Of a DNA stretch of 56,841 bases, positions 24,338 to 33,386 are shown piece by piece. A model generated the notes under the pieces. The model was not told the DNA's origin. It searched no databases and was given only the letters and a program-made list of their open reading frames with translations. This stretch comes from Pseudomonas kitaguniensis (GTDB lineage: Bacteria; Pseudomonadota; Gammaproteobacteria; Pseudomonadales; Pseudomonadaceae): NCBI RefSeq assembly GCF_009296165.1, contig NZ_VUAZ01000127.1, positions 1 to 56,841 of the forward strand. Direction: 5' to 3'. The translations under genes and the position numbers were made by a program. The stretch's first letter is position 1; each line of letters starts with the position of its first letter.

Positions 24338-25564
24338 TCAGCGCCAGCGCCGGAAGATCAACGAGGTGTTGACGCCGCCAAAGGCAAAGTTGTTGTTCAT
24401 CACATAGTCGTGGTGCATCTCGCGAAACCCGCCTTGCAGGTAATCCAGCTCGCCGCAATGCGGGTCGACGGAGTCGAGGTTGAAGGTGTGCACGTACTGG
24501 TCGCGGTTCATCATTTCGATGCTGAACCACGACTCCAGCGCGCCACAGGCGCCCAGGGTGTGGCCGAGGAAACTTTTTTGCGAGCTGATCGGCATGCGGC
24601 TGCCGAACAGGCTGTGGGTGGCCAGCGTCTCGGCGATGTCACCTTGATCGGTGGCGGTGCCATGACCGTTGACGTAGCCGATGGCGCCGGGTTCAAGCCC
24701 GGCGTCTTCCAGCGCCAGCTCCATCGCGCGGCGCATGGTTTTCTGTTCCGGGCGCGTGGTGTGCTGGCCGTCGGCGTTGCTGCCGAAACCCACCAGTTCG
24801 GCGTGGATGTGCGCACCGCGGGCCAACGCGTGTTCGAGTTCTTCGAGCACCAGCATGCCGCCGCCTTCGCCGATCACCAAGCCGTCACGGCCGCTGTCGT
24901 AAGGGCGCGGGCTGGTTTGCGGCGCGTCGTTTTTCAGGCTGGTGGCGTACAGCGCATCGAACACCATGGCTTCGGTGGGGCACAGCTCTTCGGCGCCGCC
25001 TGCGAGCATCAACGGTAAACGGCCAAATTTGATCGCCTCGTAGGCATAACCAATGCCCTGGCTGCCGCTGGTGCAGGCGCTGGACGTGGGAATCAGCCGC
25101 CCGGTCAGGCCAAAAAAAATGCTGATATTCGCCGCCGTGGTGTGCGGCATCATGCGCACGTAGGAATTGGCATTCAGCCCTTCGGCCACCGAGTTCAGCA
25201 GCATATTGCCGAACGCCTTGATCTCGTCGGTGCTGCCGGTGGACGAGCCGCAGGCCACGCCCATGCGCCCGTCCTTGATCGATTCATCGCCGAGCAACCC
25301 GGCGTCCTGCAACGCTTGCTCCGCCGCCCACACCGCCAGGCGTGAAACGCGGCCCATGCTGCGCAGTTGCTTGCGGGTCCAGTGCGCGGGCACCACAAAG
25401 TCGTCGATTGGCCCGGCCAGGCGTGTGTTCAATTCGATGAAGCGGTCCCACTCGTCCATGCGCCGAATGCCGCTGCGGTTGGCGCGAAAGTTGGCGGCGA
25501 TGGTCTCCCAATCGCTGCCCAACGAGGTCATGCCGGCCATGCCGGTGACTACAACGCGCTTCAT
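24338..25564 (-). CDS. APE beta-ketoacyl-ACP synthase (FabF-like, ApeR type)
   Basis: A condensing enzyme of the aryl polyene cluster, 408 residues, with the full catalytic triad: Cys164 in SSACTSGS, His301 in NGHGTATDQGD, and His335 in KSFLGHTLGA. It elongates the ACP-bound chain with malonyl units. ATG 25564 overlaps the ketoreductase stop (TGATG) and has GGAGG 9 bases upstream; a GTG at 25570 is the alternative. It is the last gene of the 19-gene operon. In the E. coli pathway, the ApeR-type KS is one of two active ketosynthases; whether this one starts or extends chains here is inferred from position only. Confidence 0.88.
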   Translation of the reverse strand: MKRVVVTGMAGMTSLGSDWETIAANFRANRSGIRRMDEWDRFIELNTRLAGPIDDFVVPAHWTRKQLRSMGRVSRLAVWAAEQALQDAGLLGDESIKDGRMGVACGSSTGSTDEIKAFGNMLLNSVAEGLNANSYVRMMPHTTAANISIFFGLTGRLIPTSSACTSGSQGIGYAYEAIKFGRLPLMLAGGAEELCPTEAMVFDALYATSLKNDAPQTSPRPYDSGRDGLVIGEGGGMLVLEELEHALARGAHIHAELVGFGSNADGQHTTRPEQKTMRRAMELALEDAGLEPGAIGYVNGHGTATDQGDIAETLATHSLFGSRMPISSQKSFLGHTLGACGALESWFSIEMMNRDQYVHTFNLDSVDPHCGELDYLQGGFREMHHDYVMNNNFAFGGVNTSLIFRRWR

Positions 25565-26292
25565 CAGCACAGGCCTCCATTCACGGCCAACACCTGGCGC
25601 GTGATGTAGCTGGCTTCGGCCGACATCAGAAAATTCACCGCGCCGGCGACTTCTTCCGGGGTGCCCATGCGTTGCGCGGGGATCATCTTCATCAGTTCTT
25701 CCACCGGCACGTTTTCATCCAGCATTGCGGTGTCGATCAAGCCGGGGGCGACGCAGTTGACGGTGATCTTGCGCTTGCCCAGCTCGATGGCCAGCGCCTT
25801 GGCCGCGCCGATCAGGCCGGCTTTCGAGGCGCTGTAATTGACCTGGCCACGGTTGCCGATCAACCCGGACACCGAGGTAATGCAGACGATACGGCCAGCG
25901 GCGCGCCGACGAATCATCGGCATCATCACCGGGTGCAGCACGTTGTAGAAACCGTCGAGGTTGGTGCGCATCACCACGTCCCAATCGTCTTCCGACAAGG
26001 CCGGGAACGCGCCGTCGCGGGTCAGGCCAGCGTTCAAGACCACGCCGTAATAGGCGCCATGCTGTTCCACGTCTGCTTCCAGGATGGCTTTGCAACTGGC
26101 GCGGTCTGCCACATCAAATTGCAGGACGCGCGCCTTGCGGCCCAAGGCCTCGACCTCGGCCTGCACCGTGTCGGCTTCAACCCGGCCACTGCGGCAATGC
26201 AGCACGATGTCATGCCCGGCCTGGGCCAGGCGCAGGGCAATGGCGCGGCCGATGCCACGGCTGGAGCCGGTGACCAGTACGGATTCAGTCAT
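25564..26292 (-). CDS. APE 3-ketoacyl-ACP reductase (FabG-like, ApeQ type)
   Basis: A short-chain dehydrogenase of 242 residues that reduces the beta-keto group after each condensation with NADPH. The cofactor loop is GSSRGIG (9-15), with NAG at about 88-90 and the catalytic Ser140, Tyr153 and Lys157 (YSASK). Its start overlaps the dehydratase end (ATGA) and its stop touches the downstream KS start. In polyene synthesis, each cycle stops after reduction and dehydration, so no enoyl reductase is expected, and none is present in the operon. Confidence 0.92.
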   Translation of the reverse strand: MTESVLVTGSSRGIGRAIALRLAQAGHDIVLHCRSGRVEADTVQAEVEALGRKARVLQFDVADRASCKAILEADVEQHGAYYGVVLNAGLTRDGAFPALSEDDWDVVMRTNLDGFYNVLHPVMMPMIRRRAAGRIVCITSVSGLIGNRGQVNYSASKAGLIGAAKALAIELGKRKITVNCVAPGLIDTAMLDENVPVEELMKMIPAQRMGTPEEVAGAVNFLMSAEASYITRQVLAVNGGLC

Positions 26293-26750
26293 GGCGTTTG
26301 GTCCTTCAATTCAGCTAAATAATTGGCCGCCTGCGGCGGTCGAAATACGTTCAAGCGCGCGCTGGCCTGGATACCCACGCCGGTGAGGTGGCATTCGAAC
26401 ACACCCATGCCGTTGTCGTCCTCCAGCGAGCGCAGGCCGTGGATACGCAGCTCGGCGCCTGCGGGGAAGTGCGCAACGTTGCACACAAACTTGCGTGTGC
26501 CCAGCAGGAAACCGAGTTCCACCGCTTGGCCTTTTTGGCGCGCGTGGCATCCGGCATACGCGGCGACGCTCTGCGCCATCAGCTCGATACCGACCCAAGC
26601 GGGCAGGCTGCCGTCGGGCCGGTTGAACAGGCCACCGGGCGTGACGGTAGCGCGGGTGTGAACCTGCTCTTCATCGAACGACAGTACCTGGTCGATCAGG
26701 ATCATGTCGCCCGCGTGGGGCAGCAGTTCGGCGAGTGGCCAATTGATCAT
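26289..26750 (-). CDS. APE 3-hydroxyacyl-ACP dehydratase (ApeP type)
   Basis: A 153-residue hotdog-fold dehydratase that introduces the conjugated double bond. Starting at ATG 26750, which overlaps the ketosynthase stop, the text begins MINWPLAELLPHAGDMILID, the standard opening of this family. The same frame is open far upstream, but that is only antisense-free coding shadow within the ketosynthase gene. A second dehydratase domain is fused to the AMP ligase at 36985; in E. coli the two dehydratases (ApeI and ApeP) form heteromeric complexes, which is a plausible parallel. Confidence 0.88.
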   Translation of the reverse strand: MINWPLAELLPHAGDMILIDQVLSFDEEQVHTRATVTPGGLFNRPDGSLPAWVGIELMAQSVAAYAGCHARQKGQAVELGFLLGTRKFVCNVAHFPAGAELRIHGLRSLEDDNGMGVFECHLTGVGIQASARLNVFRPPQAANYLAELKDQTP

Positions 26751-27913
26751 GGGGCCTCCGCAATAATCAGGCTGACGTTGTTGCCGCCGAAGGCAAACGA
26801 GTTGCTCATCAGGCAGCGTTTTTTCAAAGTGTCGCCGGCGTGCGCCCACTGCAACCCCGGCAGCGCCGGGTCGGCCTGGCCGTCCCACACGTGCGGCGGG
26901 ATAACACCGTGGGTCAGGCTCAGCCAGCAGAACGCGGCTTCCAATGCGCCCGCAGCGCCGAGGGTGTGGCCGCTCATGGGCTTGGTCGATGAACACGCCA
27001 CGCCGTTGGCGAACACGCTCGCCACGGCCAGGCTTTCCATCGCGTCGTTGTGGTGGGTCGCGGTGCCGTGCAGGTTCAGGTAACCGATTTGCCCGGGCAG
27101 CCGTTTGGCGCTGGCCAAGGCCTTGCGCATCGCCTGCAACGCACCTTTGCCGGTGGGTTCGGGCGCCGAAATATGGTGCGCGTCGCAGCTCGCGCCGCTG
27201 CCCAGCAATGCGATAGGTGCGGTTTGCCGGCTCATCACGAACAGCACGGCCGCTTCGCCGATGTTGATGCCATTGCGGTTCACCGAGAACGGGTTGCAGC
27301 GTTGATTCGACACCGCTTCCAGCGCGGCAAAACCGTTGAGCGTCAGTTTGCACAGGCTGTCGACACCGCCGCAGATCACCGCGTCGCACACGCCAAGGTC
27401 GAGCAGGCGCTGGGCACTCATCAACGCGCGGGCGCTGGAGGTGCAGGCGGTAGAAATAACGTAAGCCGGGCCGCTCAATTGCAGCCACTCGGCGAGAAAA
27501 TTCGCCGGGGCGCTGAGTTCCTGTTGCTGGTAGTCGTAGTCGCCGGGGAACTGCTGGTCGCGCAGGTAACGCGCGATGCCACGGCTGGCTTCGTCGATGC
27601 CCGAGGTGCTGGTGCCCAGCACAACGGCCACGCGGGAGGCGCCATAGGTGTGGATCGCCTGGCGGATCTCATCGTCGATCTGCAGCGCCGCTTCCAGCAG
27701 CAACTGGTTGTTGCGGCTGCTGTGCTGGTTCAGTTGCACCGGCAGGCTCGCCAGTGCGCCGTGCACGCCGGCCACCGGCACCACGCGCTCAGGCACCCAG
27801 CCGCTCTCGGCGCGCATGCCCGAACAGTCACCGGCGAACAGGCTGCGGCTGACCTCGGCCTGGCCACGGCCGAGGGCGCAGATCACGCCGAGCGCATTCA
27901 GGTAGGCCGTCAT
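26747..27913 (-). CDS. APE beta-ketoacyl-ACP synthase (ApeO type)
   Basis: A second ketosynthase of 388 residues with an intact triad: Cys157 (STACTSSA), His282 (NLHGTATHHND) and His316 (KPMSGHTLGA). It is probably the partner of the chain-length-factor homologue at 40493, as the ApeO-ApeC heterodimer in E. coli elongates the aryl polyene. The start overlaps the lipoprotein stop and the end overlaps the dehydratase start, both ATGA. It has about 12% fewer residues than FabF because of a shorter N-terminal half. Confidence 0.9.
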   Translation of the reverse strand: MTAYLNALGVICALGRGQAEVSRSLFAGDCSGMRAESGWVPERVVPVAGVHGALASLPVQLNQHSSRNNQLLLEAALQIDDEIRQAIHTYGASRVAVVLGTSTSGIDEASRGIARYLRDQQFPGDYDYQQQELSAPANFLAEWLQLSGPAYVISTACTSSARALMSAQRLLDLGVCDAVICGGVDSLCKLTLNGFAALEAVSNQRCNPFSVNRNGINIGEAAVLFVMSRQTAPIALLGSGASCDAHHISAPEPTGKGALQAMRKALASAKRLPGQIGYLNLHGTATHHNDAMESLAVASVFANGVACSSTKPMSGHTLGAAGALEAAFCWLSLTHGVIPPHVWDGQADPALPGLQWAHAGDTLKKRCLMSNSFAFGGNNVSLIIAEAP

Positions 27914-28392
27914 CGCTCAGCCCCCAGCGGCGTGACGCGGTAGCTCAACGGCTGACCGCTGATGTTCACGCTGAACACCTCCGACGACTGATACACAATT
28001 TGCCAATGCCCCGGCAACGTGCGCGTGAGGTCCATCGCCTGTGCGCTCGGGTAAAGCGCGCGCAGCTCATCCGCCGAGGTCAAGGCAAACAGCAAGGCGG
28101 CAAACAGCTCGCGCGCCGGTGGATTCGGCGGCAGCAAGCCATCGGCCTGCCACTGGCCATTGATCAGCTTTTGCCGGGCCAGAGGAATGCCCAGCGGGTC
28201 CATCATCGACCAGCGAAGGGCGGTGCCTTCGCGCTGAATCACCAGCAGCCAATCCTGGCTTTGCCCGCCTTCCTTGCGCTGCACATGCAATTGCATCGGC
28301 AAGGCCAGCGTCGGGTTTTTCTCGGGCAGCGGTGGCTGGCTGGCGCAGGCGCTCAGCAGCAACAGGCAGCCCATCAAGAACAGGCGGATCAT
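27910..28392 (-). CDS. DUF3261 lipoprotein of the APE cluster
   Basis: A 160-residue lipoprotein: a signal peptide ending in the lipobox LSAC, with Cys16 as the acylated residue, then a single DUF3261 domain. DUF3261 proteins accompany aryl polyene and related clusters and are thought to help place the pigment lipid in the outer membrane, but their molecular role is not established. The start overlaps the methyltransferase stop (ATGA). No charged Lol-avoidance residue (Asp+2) follows the Cys, where the sequence is Ala-Ser-Gln, so outer-membrane sorting is expected. Confidence 0.82.
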   Translation of the reverse strand: MIRLFLMGCLLLLSACASQPPLPEKNPTLALPMQLHVQRKEGGQSQDWLLVIQREGTALRWSMMDPLGIPLARQKLINGQWQADGLLPPNPPARELFAALLFALTSADELRALYPSAQAMDLTRTLPGHWQIVYQSSEVFSVNISGQPLSYRVTPLGAER

Positions 28393-29123
28393 GTAGCGGC
28401 GCTCGTTAAAGGTTTACGCGCCACGCAGTTCACCAGGGTTTCTTCACGCTGGCCCACCGGCGGCGGCTTGCGCAGGCCCAATCGTTCGAGCAGGCCGAAG
28501 TCACCGGCGCGGCTCCACCACAAATACGGGTACGAGACGTTTTGCGGGCCGAATTCAAAGCCCTGCTCTCGCAGCATGTCCAAGTATTCTTCGGCGCTTT
28601 TTTGTACGTGCATCGGGTGGCGGAACAGCCAGCGAATCACCCACGTATCGATATACGCTTCGGTGGACTCGGCAAACAGCAAATAGCCGCCCGGCTTGAG
28701 CACCCGGTAAAACTCCTGAAGTGCGCGATGCTGCTCCACCAGATGGTGGAAGGTCTGATGGCAGAACAAAATGTCGACGCTCGCGTCCGGCACCTCCAGG
28801 GTCGCACAGTCGCTGCCGACCAGCTCGACGGCCAAGCCTTGGCGCGTGGCTTCGGCCTTGCTCAGTGCCAGGCTGTGAGGGTCGGCATCCAGGCCAATCA
28901 GGCGCTGCGGCGCGAACACTTGCTGCAACAGCTTGAACGATTTGCCCTGACCGCAACCGGCGTCGAGCAACACCGGCGCCACGGGCAACGGCTCGCTGAA
29001 CAAACCGTGCAGGTCGTTGATCGCCACGCGCAATACACGGTGCTGCCAGGTGTGGCTACGCAGGAACCACAGGCCGAAGCGGGTTTCTTCCACGTAGTTT
29101 TTGCTCAGGTATTGGCTGCTCAC
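28389..29123 (-). CDS. SAM-dependent methyltransferase of the APE cluster
   Basis: A class I methyltransferase (Methyltransf_11/25 type) of 244 residues with the SAM loop LLDAGCGQGKSF and the post-II acidic motif IGLDAD. GTG 29123 is chosen because it overlaps the oxidoreductase stop (GTGA), matching the coupling used throughout the operon; the open frame to 29141 lacks family text. Aryl polyenes often carry a methyl on the aryl ring or a methoxy group, so ring or hydroxyl methylation is likely. The exact acceptor cannot be read from sequence. Confidence 0.82.
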   Translation of the reverse strand: MSSQYLSKNYVEETRFGLWFLRSHTWQHRVLRVAINDLHGLFSEPLPVAPVLLDAGCGQGKSFKLLQQVFAPQRLIGLDADPHSLALSKAEATRQGLAVELVGSDCATLEVPDASVDILFCHQTFHHLVEQHRALQEFYRVLKPGGYLLFAESTEAYIDTWVIRWLFRHPMHVQKSAEEYLDMLREQGFEFGPQNVSYPYLWWSRAGDFGLLERLGLRKPPPVGQREETLVNCVARKPLTSAAT

Positions 29124-30367
29124 GCGGCATCCCCTGCACAAATCTCCGACAACACCCGCAAGCGCCGCTTGGGTTCGCTGACAAACGGGTTGCGCTCATC
29201 CCACGCATAGCCTGCGAGAATTGCGCTGATCATCCGGCGAATGTCGTTGGAGCTGCCAGGGTGAAAAATCACATCCTGAAACGTCCCCGCGTACCAGCCT
29301 TCGACGTAGCAGCGGAAGGTGTCGACACCGCGCTTCAACGGCTCGGCGAACTCGCGCTGCCAGTCCACCGTGTCGCCCGTGAGTTGTCGGTGCAGCAGGC
29401 CTGCGGCCATGCTCGCCGAACGCATGGCGATGGTCACGCCGGAGGAAAATACCGGGTCGAGAAATTCCGCCGCATTGCCCAGCAGCGCAAAGCCTGGGCC
29501 GTGCAAGGTTTTGACGTTGGCCGAGTAGCCGCTGAGCGTGCGCGCCGGCGTATCCCACACGGCGTGTTGCAACACGCGCGCAAGGCTTGGGGTTTCGGCG
29601 ATAAAACCGCGCAGGCAGGCGTCGAGGTCACCGTCGCGGCCTTCGAAATGCTGCTTGGCGGCGACCACGCCCACTGAGCAACGGCCGTTGCTGAACGGGA
29701 TAGTCCAGAACCAGATGTCGCGATGGGTCGGGTGCGTGGTGATGAGGATCTTGCTGCGGTCGAAACCTGGGTGTTCGATACGGTCTTCAACGTGGGTAAA
29801 CACCGCTTGGCGCACCGGGAAATTCGACGGTGCTTCCAGGTCCAGCAAGCGCGGGAGCACGCGGCCGTAGCCGCTGGCGTCGAGCACGAAGGTAGCTTTG
29901 AGGTGGTACTCGCTGCCGTTTTCGCGGCGCACGTGCAAGTAGCGGCACTTGCCTGCCATGTCCACGCCGACAACGCTTTCACCGTAGCGAATGTCCACGC
30001 CTTGCAGCGCCGCCTGATCGGCCAGCAACTTGTCGAACGCGCCGCGCTCTACCTGGTAGGTGATGGGCTTGCCGTTGCTGAACGTGTCACCAAAATCAAA
30101 CGCGCTGTAACGCTCGCCCCACGCGAACGCGGCGCCGGTTTTCACCTGAAAACCCGCCGCCTGCACGGCGTCGAGCATGCCGGCTTCTTCGATAAAGTCG
30201 ATGCAGTGCGACAGCAGGCTCTCGCCAATCGAGAAGCGAGGGAAATGCTCACGCTCGATGATCAATACATCATGCCCGTTGCGCTTTAGCAGCGCGGCGG
30301 CGATAGCGCCGGATGGCCCTGCACCGATCACCACCACCTGGCGACGTTCCATTTCAACTGTGGGCAC
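29120..30367 (-). CDS. FAD-dependent oxidoreductase of the APE cluster
   Basis: A 415-residue flavoprotein of the geranylgeranyl-reductase/tryptophan-halogenase-like superfamily. The FAD Rossmann motif VVVIGAGPSGAIAA is at about 10-23, and the second FAD motif around FALLGNAAEFLDPVFSSG near residue 305. A halogenase would carry WxWxIP near the middle; here IWFWTIPFSNG is present, so the fold clearly matches, but halogenation is not proven because the essential lysine was not placed. GTG 30367 follows AAGGAG at 5-base spacing. Possible jobs are ring hydroxylation, halogenation or tailoring of the aryl head group; Xanthomonas xanthomonadins are brominated, for comparison. Confidence 0.8.
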   Translation of the reverse strand: MPTVEMERRQVVVIGAGPSGAIAAALLKRNGHDVLIIEREHFPRFSIGESLLSHCIDFIEEAGMLDAVQAAGFQVKTGAAFAWGERYSAFDFGDTFSNGKPITYQVERGAFDKLLADQAALQGVDIRYGESVVGVDMAGKCRYLHVRRENGSEYHLKATFVLDASGYGRVLPRLLDLEAPSNFPVRQAVFTHVEDRIEHPGFDRSKILITTHPTHRDIWFWTIPFSNGRCSVGVVAAKQHFEGRDGDLDACLRGFIAETPSLARVLQHAVWDTPARTLSGYSANVKTLHGPGFALLGNAAEFLDPVFSSGVTIAMRSASMAAGLLHRQLTGDTVDWQREFAEPLKRGVDTFRCYVEGWYAGTFQDVIFHPGSSNDIRRMISAILAGYAWDERNPFVSEPKRRLRVLSEICAGDAA

Positions 30368-30400
30368 GAAGGCTCCTTGCCACTTTGGCGATATTCACAT

Positions 30401-32719
30401 TCATAAGGCGTGCTTCTGATGGCCGGCCCAAGGCGCCAGCATAAAGCTGAACGCCAGGCCCAGGCTGACCGACAGGCCGAAATTGCTCACGGCCGGTGTA
30501 CTCGACACCGCCAGCAGCCCAAACGACAACCAGGTCGTCAGCGCCGCCAACAGCGTACCTAAAAGACTCACGGCAGGGCCGCCGATTTGCTCGCGCATCA
30601 AAATCGCGTAGTCGACGCTGATCGCCGTGACCAACAGCAGGCCGAACAAGCTGAACAGGGTCAGCGGCTGGCCCAGCCAACCCAGGCTGGCCAAGCTGCA
30701 GAGTGCCGCGAGCAGCGGTAGGGCGACGATGCGCAAGGCACCGCCAACGCCAAACGGCAGTATCAGCAACAGCACGATCAGCACGCACGACATCAACTTC
30801 AATTCAGCCGCGCTGATCTGCGTGTCGGCGAACACCCGGTTCAAATCGCCGAGGCGATCCACCAACTGCACGCCGGGTAAATCCAGCGCCTGCACCCGCA
30901 GCAACGCCGGGCTGTTCAAGCCTTGCAGGCTGACCATCGCCGCCACGCCGCCGTCCACCGGGCCCAGCCACAGCGTGCGCCAGGGTTCGGCCAATGGGCC
31001 GACCAGCGCGGCGTCGATGTCTTCGGTGGGCAGCGCTTGCAGTTGCGCGACTTCAGCCTGCAAGGCGCTGGCGGGCACGCCGAGGTCGACCAGCGGCTGC
31101 CAGAATGGCTCCAGCCTGCTCAATGCATCGCGCAGTTGTTGTTGCTCGGCGGGCAAATTCACCAGTTGGTTCAGCGCCAAATAGCCCTGCAGCTTGTTCA
31201 TGTTGACCAGTTGGTCCAGGCGCTGGCCCAGCGCAGCCTGGCGTTCCAGCAACTGTTGTTGATTGTCCGCGCGCACCAAAAAGAATTGGCTGGTGGGCTG
31301 GAAGCCGGTGATGCGCGCCACGGCTTGCGCCTCTTGCAGTAACTGCGGCGGCGCGCCGATCCATTGGCGAATGTCGTTTTTGCTGTTCAACTGCCACAGG
31401 CCACCGGCGCAAAACAGCAGCACCCACACCAGCAGCACCGCGCTTGGCACGCGTTTGATCAACCCGGCACGCAGCTGCCACAGGCATTCGGCGATGCGCA
31501 GTGGCCATTGCGCGGGGCGCAGTTCCACGCCCTTTAGCAGCGCGGGCAACAGGCACACGGCAGACAAGTAAGCGCCGAGCAGACCTGCGGCGGAGAACAC
31601 CGCGATTTGCGTCAAGGCCGGAAAAGGCGTCCAGGCCAGCGCCAGGTAGCCGATGCAACTGGTCGCCAGGCTCAGGCTCAGGCCCGGCAGCGTGAGGCGC
31701 AACGCCGGCCAACTGCGCCATGGCTGCAGGCTCCAGCTTTTCGACAGGTAGTGCAGCGGGTAATCCACCGCCACGCCGATCAGGCTGGAACCCAGCACCA
31801 GGGTCATCACGTGCATATGGCCGAACAGCGCCACACACGCCACCGCGCCAAACAGCATGCCCACCAGCACCGGCACAAAGGCCAGCAGCACCCGCCAGCG
31901 ACGAAACGCCAGCAACAGCAGTAACAGAATGCCCAACGTTGCGCCGCCGCCGACCCAAGTGATCTCGCGGCTGGCCTGTTGCTGCCCATTGGCCGCGTAG
32001 AGCAAACCGCTGGCGGCGAGCAATTGCGCGCCGTGTTCGCTGGCTTGCGCACGGCTGGCCTGAAGCAAGTCGGCCACTTGCACCGGCAGTTTCATGTCGA
32101 AGGCATTGCCGGTGGTGCGCGCACGCAGCATCACCCAGCTCTTGCCGTCGGCCTCGGCTATCAGTGCGCCGCTGCCGATGTCCAACTGCACCGAGCCATG
32201 CTGCGGCTGGCTGTTCTGGATGCGCCCGGTAAGGCCCAGCCAGTCGTCCTGGCTTGGCACCAGGCTGAACCCGGTAAAGGGGTCGAACAGCGCCTGCACA
32301 CGCTGTTGAATAAACGCTTCGGGCTGCTCGATCAGTTGCTCGCGGTCCTTGGCTGAAAGCATCGCCAACCGCCCGCGCAGCAGTTGCTCACGCAGCGCCG
32401 GCAAGTCGGCTTGCAGGTTCCACTGGACCTTTTCAAACAACCCGCTTGCCTGCCAGCGTTCGCCCAATTGTTGCGCCACCGCCACGGCTTGCTGGCGCTC
32501 GGCATGCCCCACGAGTACCAGCATCTCGCGGTTCAACGGCTCCTGCATGCGCTGTTCGGCTTGCTGCTCCAGCGCATCCGGCGTGTTGCCCGGCACCAGT
32601 TCCATCAGGTTGGCTGACAACGGCGCGCCATGGCGCCACTGCCAACCGGCCAGTGCCAGCACGGCCACCAGCAGCATCAGGAACAGGCGCGGCAGCATGC
32701 GCTCACTGAGCAAAGTCAT
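30401..32719 (-). CDS. MMPL/RND-family exporter of the APE cluster
   Basis: A 772-residue inner-membrane transporter of the MMPL (RND superfamily) type: two repeats, each with one helix, a large periplasmic loop and five helices, giving about 12 helices. The conserved GSSLIGVAVDYPLHYLSK and TAISVDYAILMRE segments carry the Asp and Tyr pair that relays protons. It presumably pumps the finished pigment lipid out of the inner membrane and hands it to the LolA-like carrier encoded just upstream. Its start overlaps the carrier gene by 17 bases. Confidence 0.88.
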   Translation of the reverse strand: MTLLSERMLPRLFLMLLVAVLALAGWQWRHGAPLSANLMELVPGNTPDALEQQAEQRMQEPLNREMLVLVGHAERQQAVAVAQQLGERWQASGLFEKVQWNLQADLPALREQLLRGRLAMLSAKDREQLIEQPEAFIQQRVQALFDPFTGFSLVPSQDDWLGLTGRIQNSQPQHGSVQLDIGSGALIAEADGKSWVMLRARTTGNAFDMKLPVQVADLLQASRAQASEHGAQLLAASGLLYAANGQQQASREITWVGGGATLGILLLLLLAFRRWRVLLAFVPVLVGMLFGAVACVALFGHMHVMTLVLGSSLIGVAVDYPLHYLSKSWSLQPWRSWPALRLTLPGLSLSLATSCIGYLALAWTPFPALTQIAVFSAAGLLGAYLSAVCLLPALLKGVELRPAQWPLRIAECLWQLRAGLIKRVPSAVLLVWVLLFCAGGLWQLNSKNDIRQWIGAPPQLLQEAQAVARITGFQPTSQFFLVRADNQQQLLERQAALGQRLDQLVNMNKLQGYLALNQLVNLPAEQQQLRDALSRLEPFWQPLVDLGVPASALQAEVAQLQALPTEDIDAALVGPLAEPWRTLWLGPVDGGVAAMVSLQGLNSPALLRVQALDLPGVQLVDRLGDLNRVFADTQISAAELKLMSCVLIVLLLILPFGVGGALRIVALPLLAALCSLASLGWLGQPLTLFSLFGLLLVTAISVDYAILMREQIGGPAVSLLGTLLAALTTWLSFGLLAVSSTPAVSNFGLSVSLGLAFSFMLAPWAGHQKHAL

Positions 32720-33386
32720 GGTGCTCCGCGTCGCTTAACGGTTGGTCGGCGGTGCTGTCCTGCATGCGCAGCACGGTGCTGTCGCCCTGGGTTTCCAGCA
32801 GTTCGACTTTTTGCACCAGCGCGCCGCCGTCGATGTTGATTTGGCTGAACACTTGTTTTAACAGCAACGAGCGCGGAATCAGCGTGAGCGTCCATTGGTT
32901 GGCTTCGCCTTGCAGCTGCAATTCGAAATCGCGCTGCAAGCCACTGCTGTCGCCCTGCAGCACAGCGAGGAACAAGCGATTCTGCTCGGCGCCGGCGCTC
33001 TTGTTCGGCAGCAATTGCCAGCCATTGGCGTCACGCCGGGCGATGCCTTGGGCGCTGATGCGGTAGTCCTGTTGCAACGGCGTTTTCAGCCGCCACAGCA
33101 AACCGTGGTCTTTGGCGAGTACGAAGGTGCCTTTGCTGACCAAGGGTTGGGGCAGGGCACGCAGGTGTTTTTCCTGGATGAAACTGCCGTGAATCACCGA
33201 CGGTTTTGCCAGCTGATCACTCAACTGCTGCACGTCAAAAGCATGCGCGCTGAAGCTCAGCAACAACCCGATCAAGGTGGGAGCGGGCTTGCTCGCGAAG
33301 AACCTGAGGGCGCGGCGTAGTGTCAGCGGACCAGCGTTATCGTTAACGACCATCGCGAGCAAGCCCGCTCCCACAGTGGATCTCAT
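32703..33386 (-). CDS. LolA-like carrier protein of the APE cluster, with a REP inside its signal peptide
   Basis: A periplasmic LolA-like (outer-membrane lipoprotein carrier-related) protein expected to ferry the pigment lipid across the periplasm. Mature text starts about FDVQQLSDQLAKPSVIHGSF, with the LolA-like KGTFVLAKDHGLLWRLKTP block. ATG 33386 overlaps the thioesterase stop (ATGA), so the start is firm. The next roughly 33 codons are not protein-like: they are a whole REP doublet read in frame. After it the hydrophobic stretch TLIGLLLSFSAHA resumes and ends with an Ala-x-Ala cleavage site. The product is 227 residues. Export may survive, since Arg residues precede the hydrophobic core, but the long n-region is unusual. 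Confidence 0.85.
   Translation of the reverse strand: MRSTVGAGLLAMVVNDNAGPLTLRRALRFFASKPAPTLIGLLLSFSAHAFDVQQLSDQLAKPSVIHGSFIQEKHLRALPQPLVSKGTFVLAKDHGLLWRLKTPLQQDYRISAQGIARRDANGWQLLPNKSAGAEQNRLFLAVLQGDSSGLQRDFELQLQGEANQWTLTLIPRSLLLKQVFSQINIDGGALVQKVELLETQGDSTVLRMQDSTADQPLSDAEHHDFAQ
33277..33375. repeat. REP doublet inside a coding sequence
   Basis: GTGGGAGCGGGCTTGCTCGC and GCGAGCAAGCCCGCTCCCAC are inverted with a spacer of about 55 bases. The element spans about 99 bases, a multiple of three, and lies within the signal-peptide region of the LolA-like gene without a stop in that frame. Confidence 0.85.

Noticed and set aside
26751..27488. Upstream extension of the dehydratase frame
   Set aside because: Arg/Ala-rich shadow of the overlapping ketosynthase; the family start MINWPLAELLPHAG lies at 26750 with an ATGA overlap.
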